Below, one piece after another: positions 7,785 through 16,046 of a DNA stretch of 41,453 nt (the first letter of the stretch is position 1; each line of letters opens with the position of its first letter). Location: the NCBI GenBank assembly GCA_905214715.1, contig CAJMMT010000022.1, positions 1 to 41,453 on the forward strand. Direction: 5' to 3'. The notes beneath the pieces are model-generated. The model saw only the letters and a list, made by a program, of their open reading frames with translations, did not search any database and was not told the DNA's origin. The stretch is from an uncultured bacterium (GTDB taxonomy: Bacteria; Bacteroidota; Bacteroidia; Bacteroidales; Muribaculaceae). Made by a program: the position numbers and the translations under genes.

Positions 7785-8666
7785 ATGACTACCGCTGAAA
7801 AAATAGTGAACGGGGCCACTACATTTCTGCAGAGCGTGGCCACATTCGGCAAATGCCTGCTTATGTCGCGGAGAGCATTCCCGGCGCCGTCGGGCCTTCG
7901 CGAGCGACCTGCAATAGTCATGGGCAACGGCCCCTCGCTGAACGACATGCTGAGCCGCAACCCGAGGGCCATAAGGGAATCTGACCTTATGGCGGTAAAC
8001 TTTGCCCCTAACGCCGCTCTATTCTACGACCTGAAACCCTCCATGCTCGTACTGGCCGACCCACACTTCTTCTATGGTATGAATAAAGACCCGAACGTAG
8101 CGCGGTTATGGAAGCGCATCGGGGCCGTATCCTGGCCCATGTCGCTCTATGTTCCCGTCGGCCATCAGGCGCGTGTCAGGACTCTCTTGACCGGACCTGA
8201 CGGCAAGTCGAACGCCAACATAACAATAAAACCGTTCAACCTCACTCCGGCCGAAGGATACCGGGGCCTCCGGCTGGCACTCTACCGACAGGGCACGGCC
8301 ATGCCGCGCCCGCGCAACGTGCTGATACCGGCAATCATGATCGCCCTGCGCGAGGGTTACCGCGACATACGCCTTACAGGAGCCGACCATTCATGGAGCC
8401 GTACGCTTTGGGTAGACGACATGAACCGCGTGATTTCCATTCAGCCACACTTCTATCCCGACACGGAGAAAGAACGGGAACGTGTGGCAAAGGAATATGA
8501 GGGTTACCATCTGCACCACATATTCAATTCGCTGGCAGTGGCCTTCCGCTCTTACTTCGACATAGCCGACTATGCCGAGACCATCGGCGCGAAAATAACC
8601 AACTGCACTCCCGGTTCATTTATCGACGCTTTCCCGAGAGGCGACATCGACTCTCCGCAACAATAA
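7785..8666 (+). CDS. DUF115/MptE-like protein, possibly a cell-surface sugar enzyme
   Basis: The 293-residue protein has the segment RPAIVMGNGPSLNDML (about residues 41-56), the nucleotide-binding-like signature of the DUF115/6-hydroxymethylpterin pyrophosphokinase MptE-like fold. Later family-like segments are LMAVNFAPNAALFYDLKPSMLVLADPHFF and DIRLTGADHSWSRTLWVDDMN. In Gram-negative bacteria members of this fold are often linked to surface glycan synthesis. The family link is a motif-level judgement, and the substrate cannot be read from the sequence. There is no signal peptide, so it is probably cytoplasmic. It follows the Big_5 lipoprotein by 21 nt and likely shares its transcript. Confidence 0.7.
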   Translation: MTTAEKIVNGATTFLQSVATFGKCLLMSRRAFPAPSGLRERPAIVMGNGPSLNDMLSRNPRAIRESDLMAVNFAPNAALFYDLKPSMLVLADPHFFYGMNKDPNVARLWKRIGAVSWPMSLYVPVGHQARVRTLLTGPDGKSNANITIKPFNLTPAEGYRGLRLALYRQGTAMPRPRNVLIPAIMIALREGYRDIRLTGADHSWSRTLWVDDMNRVISIQPHFYPDTEKERERVAKEYEGYHLHHIFNSLAVAFRSYFDIADYAETIGAKITNCTPGSFIDAFPRGDIDSPQQ

Positions 8667-8698
8667 CGGAGGTATCAGCGTTATTACTGGTAGTGAGG

Positions 8699-8743
8699 AT
8701 TGGAACTATTGGAATAATCGGACCGATCGGAGCTATCTGGAGA
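8699..8743. repeat. Degenerate 9-bp tandem repeat (units ATTGGAACT / ATCGGACCG)
   Basis: Five consecutive 9-base units can be read: ATTGGAACT, ATTGGAATA, ATCGGACCG, ATCGGAGCT, ATCTGGAGA. They sit in the gap before the first FKBP gene. An open frame through them would extend that gene upstream, but the resulting protein start (MRIGTIGIIGPIGAIW) is only the translated repeat. Confidence 0.75.
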
Positions 8744-8791
8744 GGGAGAACCGGGAAAGTCAGTATAATCAAAATTCAAACCAATAATATT

Positions 8792-9382
8792 ATGGATAAA
8801 CTTAGTTATGCCTGGGGCCTTGTAATGGGCAAACAACTTCAGGCCATGGGCGTGAAAGAAATAAAGTTCGATGAGTTTAAAGATGGCGTGAAGGTAGCCT
8901 TCGACGGCGGTACTCCCGAAATTCCCGAAGAGGAGGCCCATCAGCTTATAAACAACTATCTGGGCGAACTGCAGCAGAAGATGGAAGCGGCCGCCCGTAA
9001 GGCCGGCGAGGAGTTCCTGGCCGAGAACGGCAAGAAGGAGAATGTGAAGACCACAGCCTCCGGTCTGCAGTATGTAGTGGAAAAGGAGGGTGAAGGCGCG
9101 CAGCCTACAGCCGAAGACGAGGTAACCGTCCACTACACAGGCAAACTGATAGACGGTACTGTTTTCGATTCAAGCGTGAACCGTGGCGAACCCGCCACTT
9201 TCCCGCTGAACCGCGTTATACCCGGATGGACCGAGGGCGTGCAGCTGATGAAAGAGGGTGCCAAATACACTTTCTTCATTCCTTCGGACCTGGCTTACGG
9301 ACCGCAGGGTGTACCCAACGCCATTCCGCCCCACTCCACCCTTATCTTCGAGGTGGAGCTGATTAAAGTGAACAAGAAGTGA
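8792..9382 (+). CDS. FKBP-type peptidyl-prolyl cis-trans isomerase, cytoplasmic
   Basis: Catalyses cis-trans isomerisation of X-Pro bonds to help protein folding. With the start at MDKLSYAWGLVMGKQ it has 196 residues. An FKBP_N-type helical dimerisation region covers roughly residues 1-85. An FKBP domain follows (SGLQYVVEKEGEG ... VTVHYTGKLIDGTVFDSS ... IPGWTEGVQLMKEGAKYTFFIPSDLAYG ... IPPHSTLIFEVELIKV), and the usual active-site aromatic and Asp positions look present. No signal peptide is present, so it acts in the cytoplasm, like FklB. I rejected an ATG at 8693 because the extra 33 residues encode a 9-bp repeat tract. The stop is 11 nt before the next FKBP gene, so the pair is one operon. 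Confidence 0.93.
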   Translation: MDKLSYAWGLVMGKQLQAMGVKEIKFDEFKDGVKVAFDGGTPEIPEEEAHQLINNYLGELQQKMEAAARKAGEEFLAENGKKENVKTTASGLQYVVEKEGEGAQPTAEDEVTVHYTGKLIDGTVFDSSVNRGEPATFPLNRVIPGWTEGVQLMKEGAKYTFFIPSDLAYGPQGVPNAIPPHSTLIFEVELIKVNKK

Positions 9383-9393
9383 TTAACAGAACG

Positions 9394-9969
9394 ATGAAAA
9401 AGAACATTATCGCAATGGCCGCTTTCTCGGCAGCCATTGCATTTGCATGTGTTTCCTGCTCCGGCAACAAGGATAAGGAAGAGAAAGACTACGAGGCCGA
9501 CAGCGAGTCGATAGTCGCCGCTATCGCTGAAGCTGTGCCCGAAACAGAGGCCGATTCCACAACCGTCCTCTATGGTCCCGCGTTTTTCACCAATGAAGCC
9601 AACAAGGCAGAAAAAGCCACGGAAGGCAAATATGTGCAGACTCCGACAGGTCTTAAATACACAGTCGTGAAAGAGGGTACAGGCGCCACCCCGAAAGCTA
9701 CCGATGTTGTAACCGTACACTATACCGGCAGACTGACCGACGGCACGGTGTTCGATTCGAGCGTAGAACGGGGCGAACCGGCTTCATTCCCGCTTAACCG
9801 CGTGATCCAGGGCTGGACCGAGGGTCTCCAGACCATGAAAGAGGGAGGCAAGACCATATTCTACATACCTTCCGATTTGGGTTACGGCCCAACCGGCACC
9901 CCCGGCGGTCCCATTCCACCGAACGCCACCCTCATTTTCGAGGTAGAACTTATAAGCGTCGACAAGTAA
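9394..9969 (+). CDS. FKBP-type peptidyl-prolyl cis-trans isomerase, lipoprotein
   Basis: A 191-residue exported paralogue of the preceding gene. It starts MKKNIIAMAAFSAAIAFACVSC, a lipoprotein-type signal peptide (Cys near residue 19 or 22). An acidic linker (about residues 25-65) leads into a complete FKBP domain (TGLKYTVVKEGTG ... VTVHYTGRLTDGTVFDSSVERGEPASFPLNRVIQGWTEGLQ ... IPPNATLIFEVELISVDK). By eye the FKBP domain is well over half identical to that of its neighbour, pointing to tandem duplication followed by relocation to the envelope. It should assist folding of exported proteins. I chose the ATG at 9394 over 9379 because it begins a classical signal peptide. A strong terminator follows. 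Confidence 0.93.
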   Translation: MKKNIIAMAAFSAAIAFACVSCSGNKDKEEKDYEADSESIVAAIAEAVPETEADSTTVLYGPAFFTNEANKAEKATEGKYVQTPTGLKYTVVKEGTGATPKATDVVTVHYTGRLTDGTVFDSSVERGEPASFPLNRVIQGWTEGLQTMKEGGKTIFYIPSDLGYGPTGTPGGPIPPNATLIFEVELISVDK

Positions 9970-9994
9970 TACAAACCAAGCATAAAACGCCTCA

Positions 9995-10025
9995 GGGGAG
10001 TCCCGTTGACGGGACTCCCCTATTT
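9995..10025 (+). terminator. Rho-independent terminator after the FKBP pair
   Basis: GGGGAGTCCCG (9995-10005) pairs perfectly with CGGGACTCCCC (10010-10020) across a TTGA loop, followed by TATTTTAT. This ends the FKBP operon and isolates the TonB-C-like gene. Confidence 0.9.
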
Positions 10026-10074
10026 TATAACTAAAAACTTTACAACCCGAAACCAAAAACTGATAACTTTTTCC

Positions 10075-10082
10075 TATTTTTG
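10075..10082 (+). promoter_or_regulatory. Candidate -7 promoter box for the TonB-C-like gene
   Basis: TATTTTTG matches TAnnTTTG and sits 33 nt before the ATG at 10116, just past the preceding terminator. I see no clear TTTG -33 box. Confidence 0.5.
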
Positions 10083-10115
10083 TAAGTTACAAGTAACTCT
10101 TAAAGATTTCATATC

Positions 10116-10472
10116 ATGAAAAGAGGAATCATACCCGCAATACTCGGCTCAATGGCCATAGCCGCCTCGGCCGCCGACACGCCACAGTTTCCCGGCGGAC
10201 CAGACGCCATGGACCAGTTCATAGCCTCGGTACTCGAATATCCCGCAGCCGCTTTAGACAACAGCGTGGAGGGTGTGGTGCATGTAGGTTTCACCGTACA
10301 TGCCGACGGCTCCATATCCGGGGCGAAGATACTACGCCCCATCGACCCAGACCTTGAACGCGAGGCCCTGCGTGTCATAAAGCAGATGCCCAGATGGGAA
10401 CCCTCCGAGAAAGAGGGTAAACCGGTAGACGCGCCAGCCACAGTGGCCATAACCTTCAGGATACCGGAATAA
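10116..10472 (+). CDS. Small periplasmic TonB C-terminal-domain protein
   Basis: The 118-residue protein has a signal peptide (MKRGIIPAILGSMAIAASAA) followed directly by a TonB_C-like domain. The characteristic order is visible: FPGGPDAMDQFIASVLEYPAAALDNSVEGVVHVGFTVHADGSISGAKIL, then DPDLEREALRVIKQMPRWEPSEKEGKPVDAPATVAITFRIPE. The FPGG and G-x-V-x-V-x-F-x-V-x-x-DGS signatures are typical of Bacteroidota energy-transducer C-termini. It lacks the N-terminal membrane anchor and Pro-rich spacer of a working TonB. It is therefore probably a soluble periplasmic relative, perhaps interacting with the envelope or outer-membrane receptors. The neighbours do not tell its partner. Confidence 0.85.
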   Translation: MKRGIIPAILGSMAIAASAADTPQFPGGPDAMDQFIASVLEYPAAALDNSVEGVVHVGFTVHADGSISGAKILRPIDPDLEREALRVIKQMPRWEPSEKEGKPVDAPATVAITFRIPE

Positions 10473-10515
10473 GGAGCTTCGAAACCTCCGCTATTGTTTC
10501 ACCTAACATTTGACG

Positions 10516-11556
10516 ATGCGCAAGAAACTGATATCGTATGCAGTAAAATATCTGCTGCCACTTGTCCTTACCATACTTCTGCTATGGTATATGTTCAGCA
10601 AGGTGGACTTCCGCCATATGATGGACATAATATGCGACGGCGTAGACTACTGGTGGATACTCCTCGCCATGACCATAAGTGTGTTCAGCCACATTTTCCG
10701 TGCCATGCGCTGGCGCATCCAGCTCAGGGCACTCGACATACGGCCGCCTCTGATGGCCCTGTCATGCTCGATATTCGGCTGCTATGCCCTCAATCTTGTC
10801 TTTCCTAGACTTGGTGAAGTATGGCGTTGCACTTACATAGCCGGACGCGAGAAGGCTTCATTCACCAAGGTTCTCGGTTCGATGGTCGCCGACCGTCTGG
10901 CCGACACGCTGATGGTAGCCACACTGACACTGCTTACATTCCTTGTAGCCGCAGGCGCGCTCAACTCTTTCTTAGCCAAGTATCCTATTGGCCGCGACCT
11001 TCTATCGCTGCTTGGCAACGCCTGGTTCTGGCTCGGACTCATAATATGCGTAGCAGTGGTATGGTGCTTGATGATATTCTGCCGGAACACAGCTCCCGTG
11101 CGTAAGATAACCGGCATGCTGCAGCAGCTATGGCAGGGATTCGCCGTGGTTACCACCATGCCGGGCAAATGGAAATTCCTCGGCCTGACACTCTGCATAT
11201 GGTCATGCTACTACTTCCAGCTCTATGTGGCGTTTTTCGCCTTTCCATTCACCCGCGAGCTATGCACTCATCCCGACCTCGCCTACGGCCTCGTGCCTTG
11301 TCTGGTGGCTTTCGTGCTCAGTTCTATCGGTATGGCGGTGCCGAGCAACGGAGGTCTCGGCCCATGGAACATAGCCGTCATGTTCGGCCTCGCCGTATAT
11401 GGCGTTACCGACGCTCAGGGCACCGCATTCTCCATGTTGCAATGGAGCGGCCAGACAGTCATGCTGATACTGCTCGGCATATTCACCATGATTTACATTT
11501 CACGCACAAGCAAATCGGGAAGCGAGCTGGCAGCATCTTTCAAGACCAATTCATAA
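10516..11556 (+). CDS. YbhN/LPG-synthase-TM family membrane protein
   Basis: A 346-residue integral membrane protein with about 7-8 hydrophobic helices (first at residues 7-25, last near 300-325). It matches the pattern of the lysylphosphatidylglycerol synthase TM region/UPF0104 family: HIFRAMRWRIQLRAL near residue 60, then GCYALNLVFPRLGEVWRC, and later SSIGMAVPSNGGLGPWNIAVMFGLAVYGV. The catalytic aminoacyl-transfer domain of MprF is absent, so the protein is more likely a lipid flippase or transporter-like membrane protein; its substrate is unknown. I start at the ATG at 10516; a TTG two codons upstream is possible but unnecessary. It begins 43 nt after the TonB-C-like gene and is followed after 40 nt by the one-TM protein. 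Confidence 0.85.
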   Translation: MRKKLISYAVKYLLPLVLTILLLWYMFSKVDFRHMMDIICDGVDYWWILLAMTISVFSHIFRAMRWRIQLRALDIRPPLMALSCSIFGCYALNLVFPRLGEVWRCTYIAGREKASFTKVLGSMVADRLADTLMVATLTLLTFLVAAGALNSFLAKYPIGRDLLSLLGNAWFWLGLIICVAVVWCLMIFCRNTAPVRKITGMLQQLWQGFAVVTTMPGKWKFLGLTLCIWSCYYFQLYVAFFAFPFTRELCTHPDLAYGLVPCLVAFVLSSIGMAVPSNGGLGPWNIAVMFGLAVYGVTDAQGTAFSMLQWSGQTVMLILLGIFTMIYISRTSKSGSELAASFKTNS

Positions 11557-11596
11557 CACCTCTCATTCACAACACCTCCCACCAAAACGCAGACAG

Positions 11597-12163
11597 ATGT
11601 TCAATTCAGATAAAGACCAGGAAGATTTAGATTATTTCGACGGTCCGGAGATTCCTGACACTCCACAGGAACCAAAGAAGCCGACTCCGTCGCCGGACAA
11701 TCCCGACTATTGGGAAGATGAGTCGGAATGGGAACATCTGCGTCCGGTGAAACGCTGGCGGATACGCCTCCTCGCTTCGCTGGGGCTGATAATCCTTATC
11801 CTTGTCATAACTTTGTTGATATGGATGTTCCGTCCCTATGTAAGCGATGCCACCCAATATGGATATGTCGAGCACATAGAATACCGTGGGTCGGTTCTGA
11901 AAACATACGAAGGCGAACTTATACCCTACAAGGAGATTCACGACACCACGCGCAACATGGGTCGCGACTTCATATTCTCCACCTCAGACGCAAAGGTAGC
12001 CAAGACTTTGAAGCGGATGCAGCTTGAGGGAAAGCCAGTGAGGGTGGAATACCGCATATACCATTCCCGGATGCCGTGGCGCGGTGAAACCAAGACAATA
12101 ATAATTGAGGCCGACAGCGTCGACCCCAATACTATTTTACCTCCGGAATTCAGAGATAACTAA
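11597..12163 (+). CDS. Single-pass membrane protein of unknown function
   Basis: The 188-residue protein begins with an acidic, Pro-rich cytoplasmic tail (about residues 1-45, DYFDGPEIPDTPQEPKKPTPSP). Then come a basic stretch and one transmembrane helix (about 58-78, LLASLGLIILILVITLLIWMF). A small extracytoplasmic beta-rich domain of about 105 residues follows (YVEHIEYRGSVLKTYEGELIPYKEI ... VRVEYRIYHSRMPWRGETKTIIIEADSV). I believe similar short proteins recur in Bacteroidales, sometimes under misleading enzyme names, but nothing here indicates catalysis. It shares a strand and short spacing with the YbhN-like gene, so the two may act together in the membrane. Confidence 0.75.
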   Translation: MFNSDKDQEDLDYFDGPEIPDTPQEPKKPTPSPDNPDYWEDESEWEHLRPVKRWRIRLLASLGLIILILVITLLIWMFRPYVSDATQYGYVEHIEYRGSVLKTYEGELIPYKEIHDTTRNMGRDFIFSTSDAKVAKTLKRMQLEGKPVRVEYRIYHSRMPWRGETKTIIIEADSVDPNTILPPEFRDN

Positions 12164-12176
12164 AAGCAAATACTCT

Positions 12177-14624
12177 CTAAAATTTCACAACTACTTCCGC
12201 CGGATCATAATTCCAAGTGAAACGCAGGGTCAGCGTACGGGTCTTCGCATCGTAACGCCATCCTTCGCCAGAGGCTGTGGCTGAGGCGAGGCGGCTCAGT
12301 CTGCGACCGTCCAACGCGACCTCGGCGGGAGTGCTCTTGCAGTCCACCATCTCAAGTGTTATCTCCTTGGCAGTCGGCATACCTTCATAGCTTCCTTCTG
12401 AGGTGAAGCGGAATGCTGTATTCTTGCCTTCGGGCTTCACTGCGATATGCGTAAGCTGATAAGCCTTGTCCTCTATCGAGGTTGTGGAAACGTGGTTGTC
12501 GTCAAACACCACACTCTCGGAAGCATCGGCCGAAGGGAAGTATTTCAACGTCAGGAATTCGGGATAATATTGTGTGGTGTTCTCTATGGGACGCGTGTAC
12601 TGCGGTATCACGGCGCCGGCACGCACAAAGAGAGGCAACTCTGAGAGCGGAGCCTTGACCACAGCCGTACGGCCACCCTTGTATCGCAACGACGGGTTGT
12701 TCCAATTAACCCATTCGCCCGCCGGGAAAAGCACCTTGCGCTGACGCGCACCGCGCTCCATCACCGGAGCCACAAGCACGTTGTCTCCCCACATATACTC
12801 GGTCTGCTCGTTGGCGAACAGCTTCTTGTCGGCGGCATCGTTGTCGAAGTTCAACGGTCTGGCCAGGGGCGCTCCGGTAGTGGCGTTCTCGAATGCCAGC
12901 GTATAATTATAGGGAAGCCATTCATAGCGCATCTTTATGAACTTCTTCGATATCGGCTCCATTTCCGGATAGTTGTAAGGTTCAGGCTGTTCCTGGGCAT
13001 GGGTGCGCAACATCGGCGAGAAAGCCCCCATCTGCAGCCATCTCACATACAGTTCGGGGTCTGTGGGATGCTTCGGATCTACGGCAAAGCCTCCTATGTC
13101 CGAGCCCATGTATCCCAGACCCGAAAGGCCGGAAGAGAGCATAAGGGTAATCTGAGGCTGCAATCCGGCCCATGAACGCGCCACGTCGGTAGTCCATGGG
13201 AAAACCCCGTAACGTTGCAGTCCGGCGGTACCGCCACGCATCATCAACAAGGGGCGCTGGTCGGGGAAGTCCTTACGCAGACCTTCATATATAAGCTGGC
13301 TCCATTGGTTGCCATACGCATTGTGATACTGCTCCGCGGTCTGCCCGTTGGCATGCATTATCGTAGCGGGATGCACCTCAGGCTCGCCGAGGTCTCCCCA
13401 CCATCCGGCCACACCTTCGGCAGTGAGTCCCTTGAGGCGGTTCCATAACCATCCGCGGGTTTCCGGGTTAGAGACATCCAACATGCCGGCATCTCCCACC
13501 CAGGTAGTAACGTCGTGGGTCTTGCCATCGGCATCTTTGGCAAGCATACCGGCTTCCGACAGAATATTGTAATTGTCTATCGCCCCTCCTTTATTGACAT
13601 AAGGCTGGGATATAAGAACCATATTGACACCCTTGTCCTTAAGATTCTTCAGCATAGCTGCGTGGTCGGGCCACTTCTCCTTGTTCCATTCCAGACGGCC
13701 CATATCCTGTTCCACTCCATACCAGTAAAGGTCGAGCACCATACCGTCGAGTGGATAGCCACCCTTCTTAAGCCTGTCCACGACCTCCTCGGCCTCCTGC
13801 CGGGTTTTGTAGCCATACTTGGAAGTTATGTATCCGAGGCTCCAGAGCGGCGGCAACGGCTGGCGTCCGGTAAGCTCCGTGTAGAGATCTGTCTGCCGGC
13901 GCAAGGTAGGAGCGTCGGGGTCGCCCACAATAAGATAATATGAAATATCGTGGGGCGTTTCGGAAGTGTACCGTATGGTATCGGCGCCCAGTGTCAGCAG
14001 GCCGCGCGAATAGTCGTCGACCAACACGCCATATCCGGCATCAGACACGAAATAGGGAACCGATATACCCATCTGGGATATGCGCGGGTCTCCCTTGCCA
14101 TAGCCGTAATTCTGACGGTTATACATAGTTAGCGAATCGCCGTTGATACGCAGCGAATGGCCTCTCTCGCCACCACCGTAAAAACTGCCGTTACCGGGAT
14201 TAAGGAACGATATGCTCTTGGTAGACGGGTCGGAGTTGTCTATTCCTCCGGCTTCCTGAAGCACGGTCGCGCCTCCTGGTGAAAGGAGAGACACCTTGCC
14301 GCTGTTTTTATCAATGCGTATCGTGGCCGTAGGCGCATAAAGTTCCACGGCATCGGTGAAGACGGCCGGGCGCAACGCATGGTGTCCCGGTTCGAGCACG
14401 GCGCTCTGACTGTCGAGGAAAGCACTCTCACGACCGGGAGCATAATGGCGCACACGGAAAATGTGGTCGGTGAGAGGTGTAACCTCAACGCGGCCACGGC
14501 CGTTGTCAACGCTGACCGCGCCCGCAGGGGTGATATCGGTACGGGCCGGAACAGCGGCCTGTGAAGTCAACGCCGCCAATACACCCAGCCCTAAAGCCAA
14601 TGAAATGTCAAGCCTGGTTTTCAT
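12177..14624 (-). CDS. Glycoside hydrolase family 31 alpha-glucosidase (exported)
   Basis: An 815-residue protein with a cleavable signal peptide (MKTRLDISLALGLGVLAALTSQAAVPA) and an N-terminal GH31 beta-sandwich (FYGGGERGHSLRINGDSLTMYN). The (beta/alpha)8 barrel includes LPPLWSLGYITSKYGYKTR. The nucleophile Asp lies in GWWGDLGEPEVHPA and the acid/base Asp in GYMGSDIGGFAVDP. It ends with the proximal and distal C-terminal beta domains (PLFVRAGAVIPQY ... DDNHVSTTSIEDKAYQ). It should release glucose (or xylose) from the non-reducing ends of alpha-glucans or oligosaccharides in the periplasm. No SusC/SusD pair or regulator is adjacent, so it is not in a standard polysaccharide utilisation locus. 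I start at the ATG at 14624, which begins the signal peptide. Its stop lies 13 nt from the convergent upstream gene. Confidence 0.95.
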   Translation of the reverse strand: MKTRLDISLALGLGVLAALTSQAAVPARTDITPAGAVSVDNGRGRVEVTPLTDHIFRVRHYAPGRESAFLDSQSAVLEPGHHALRPAVFTDAVELYAPTATIRIDKNSGKVSLLSPGGATVLQEAGGIDNSDPSTKSISFLNPGNGSFYGGGERGHSLRINGDSLTMYNRQNYGYGKGDPRISQMGISVPYFVSDAGYGVLVDDYSRGLLTLGADTIRYTSETPHDISYYLIVGDPDAPTLRRQTDLYTELTGRQPLPPLWSLGYITSKYGYKTRQEAEEVVDRLKKGGYPLDGMVLDLYWYGVEQDMGRLEWNKEKWPDHAAMLKNLKDKGVNMVLISQPYVNKGGAIDNYNILSEAGMLAKDADGKTHDVTTWVGDAGMLDVSNPETRGWLWNRLKGLTAEGVAGWWGDLGEPEVHPATIMHANGQTAEQYHNAYGNQWSQLIYEGLRKDFPDQRPLLMMRGGTAGLQRYGVFPWTTDVARSWAGLQPQITLMLSSGLSGLGYMGSDIGGFAVDPKHPTDPELYVRWLQMGAFSPMLRTHAQEQPEPYNYPEMEPISKKFIKMRYEWLPYNYTLAFENATTGAPLARPLNFDNDAADKKLFANEQTEYMWGDNVLVAPVMERGARQRKVLFPAGEWVNWNNPSLRYKGGRTAVVKAPLSELPLFVRAGAVIPQYTRPIENTTQYYPEFLTLKYFPSADASESVVFDDNHVSTTSIEDKAYQLTHIAVKPEGKNTAFRFTSEGSYEGMPTAKEITLEMVDCKSTPAEVALDGRRLSRLASATASGEGWRYDAKTRTLTLRFTWNYDPAEVVVKF

Positions 14625-14649
14625 TATGTAAGAATTTTGAAGTACCATC

Positions 14650-14694
14650 AAGGTCTTTAAGGTCCTTAAGGTCCCTAAAGACCTTAAGAACCCT
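14650..14694. repeat. Degenerate 9-bp tandem repeat with internal inverted repeat
   Basis: Five 9-base units are seen: AAGGTCTTT, AAGGTCCTT, AAGGTCCCT, AAAGACCTT, AAGAACCCT. The first and fourth units make an inverted repeat (AAGGTCTTTA at 14650-14659, TAAAGACCTT at 14676-14685), so the RNA could fold as a 10-bp hairpin between the dehydrogenase stop and the GH31 start. Confidence 0.75.
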
Positions 14695-14714
14695 GATTAC
14701 TGACGATTACCGTC

Positions 14715-15917
14715 TCAGTCGTTGAGTTCGATATCGCTGTCGGTTATCACGTTCCAGGGAAGGCCGTTGGCGGCGAGAGTCTCCAGGAAGGGATCCGGAT
14801 CGAACTCCTCTACATTGTGGACACCAGGTTTAACCCATTTGCCTGTAAGGAACATCATGGCTCCGACCATTGCCGGAACGCCGGTGGTATAGCTTACAGC
14901 CTGGGCCCCGGTCTCCTTATAAGCGGCCTCGTGAGAGCAGTTGTTGTAAATGTAATATGTAGACTCTTTGCCATTCTTGTCAAGACCCTTTATACGGCAA
15001 CCGATAGAGGTTTCGCCTGTATAATTCTCTCCGAGCGAACCGGGATCGGGAAGCACCGCTTTCAGGAACTGGATGGGCACAATCTCCTGCCCGTTATACA
15101 TAACGGGGTCAATACGGGCCATGCCTATGTCCTGGATTACGCGCAGATGTGTAAGATACTCCTGGCCGAAGGTCATCCAGAAACGCGCACGGCGTATCGT
15201 GGGGAAATTCTGCACAAGACTTTCAAGCTCCTCATGATAAAGCAGGTAAGACTCACGCTCGCCGATGTTGGGGTAATTGAGGGGACGGTGAATCTCAAGA
15301 TTCTCGGTCTCCACCCATTTGCCGTCGAGCCAGTATTTACCCTTCTGGGTTATCTCACGGATATTTATTTCGGGATTGAAGTTGGTAGCGAAAGCCTTAC
15401 CGTGGTTGCCGGCGTTGCAGTCGACGATGTCGAGATACTCCATCTTCGAGAAGTGATGCTTTGCGGCATAGGCCACGAAAACCGCCGATACCCCGGGGTC
15501 GAACCCGCATCCGAGTATGGCTGTAAGACCGGCCTTCTCGAAACGCTCGCGATAGGCCCACTGCCATGAATACTCGAAATGGGCCTCGTCCTTGGGTTCG
15601 TAGTTGGCTGTATCAAGATAGTTCACTCCGCAAGCCAGACATGCCTCCATAATCGTAAGGTCCTGATAAGGAAGAGCCACGTTAATGCAGATGTCGGGCT
15701 TGTGACGGTTGAAAAGTTCTTTCAGCTCCTCTACCGAGTCGGCATCCACACGGTCGGTGGTGACGTTGGGGGCGCCGATTTTTTCGGCCAGCCGGTCGCA
15801 CTTTGACTTGGTGCGCGAGGCAATCACAATCTCGTTAAAAATTTCGGGGTGCTGCGCACACTTGTGGGCAACTACCGTGCCGACGCCTCCGGCGCCGATA
15901 ATCAATACTTTTCCCAT
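14715..15917 (-). CDS. Saccharopine dehydrogenase family; likely carboxynorspermidine/carboxyspermidine dehydrogenase
   Basis: The 400-residue protein has an N-terminal Rossmann fold (VLIIGAGGVGTVVAHKCAQ, residues 4-22). Saccharopine-dehydrogenase-family features follow: NVALPYQDLTIMEACLACGVNYLDTANYE, then LTAILGCGFDPGVSAVFVAYAAKH. The sequence resembles the bacterial carboxynorspermidine synthase subgroup, which reductively condenses aspartate semialdehyde with a diamine using NADPH. In Bacteroidales this is the usual spermidine route. The partner decarboxylase (NspC family) is not in the window. True saccharopine (lysine) dehydrogenase activity is less likely. It is transcribed on the minus strand upstream of the GH31 gene and diverges from tsaE. 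The start gives the expected N-terminal Rossmann strand. Confidence 0.85.
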   Translation of the reverse strand: MGKVLIIGAGGVGTVVAHKCAQHPEIFNEIVIASRTKSKCDRLAEKIGAPNVTTDRVDADSVEELKELFNRHKPDICINVALPYQDLTIMEACLACGVNYLDTANYEPKDEAHFEYSWQWAYRERFEKAGLTAILGCGFDPGVSAVFVAYAAKHHFSKMEYLDIVDCNAGNHGKAFATNFNPEINIREITQKGKYWLDGKWVETENLEIHRPLNYPNIGERESYLLYHEELESLVQNFPTIRRARFWMTFGQEYLTHLRVIQDIGMARIDPVMYNGQEIVPIQFLKAVLPDPGSLGENYTGETSIGCRIKGLDKNGKESTYYIYNNCSHEAAYKETGAQAVSYTTGVPAMVGAMMFLTGKWVKPGVHNVEEFDPDPFLETLAANGLPWNVITDSDIELND

Positions 15918-16009
15918 TTTATCTATATCAAGTTTTTTATCTATCTCAAGTTTTTATTTCAGAATTCCCCCATATGTATACAAAACAGGTAACCCCCTCC
16001 CCAATCTTG

Positions 16010-16017
16010 CAAATATA
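16010..16017 (-). promoter_or_regulatory. Candidate -7 box for the dehydrogenase gene
   Basis: The complement reads TATATTTG (TAnnTTTG consensus), about 92 nt before the dehydrogenase ATG. It lies just upstream of the tsaE -7 box on the other strand, so the two promoters would overlap back to back. I see no good -33 partner. Confidence 0.4.
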
Positions 16018-16031
16018 CGAAAAAAAAGCGT

Positions 16032-16039
16032 TACTTTTG
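16032..16039 (+). promoter_or_regulatory. tsaE -7 promoter box next to the start codon
   Basis: TACTTTTG fits TAnnTTTG and a TTG lies 22 nt upstream (16007-16009). Only 7 nt separate the box from the tsaE ATG at 16047, which predicts a leaderless or near-leaderless transcript. Confidence 0.55.
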
Positions 16040-16046
16040 CAGTATC

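Noticed and set aside
8693..8791. N-terminal extension of the first FKBP protein (MRIGTIGIIGPIGAIW...)
   Set aside because: It encodes a 9-bp tandem repeat and gives no signal peptide or domain; the start at 8792 matches the family.
12177..14624. Polysaccharide utilisation locus around GH31
   Set aside because: No SusC/SusD, sensor or other polysaccharide-locus genes are adjacent.
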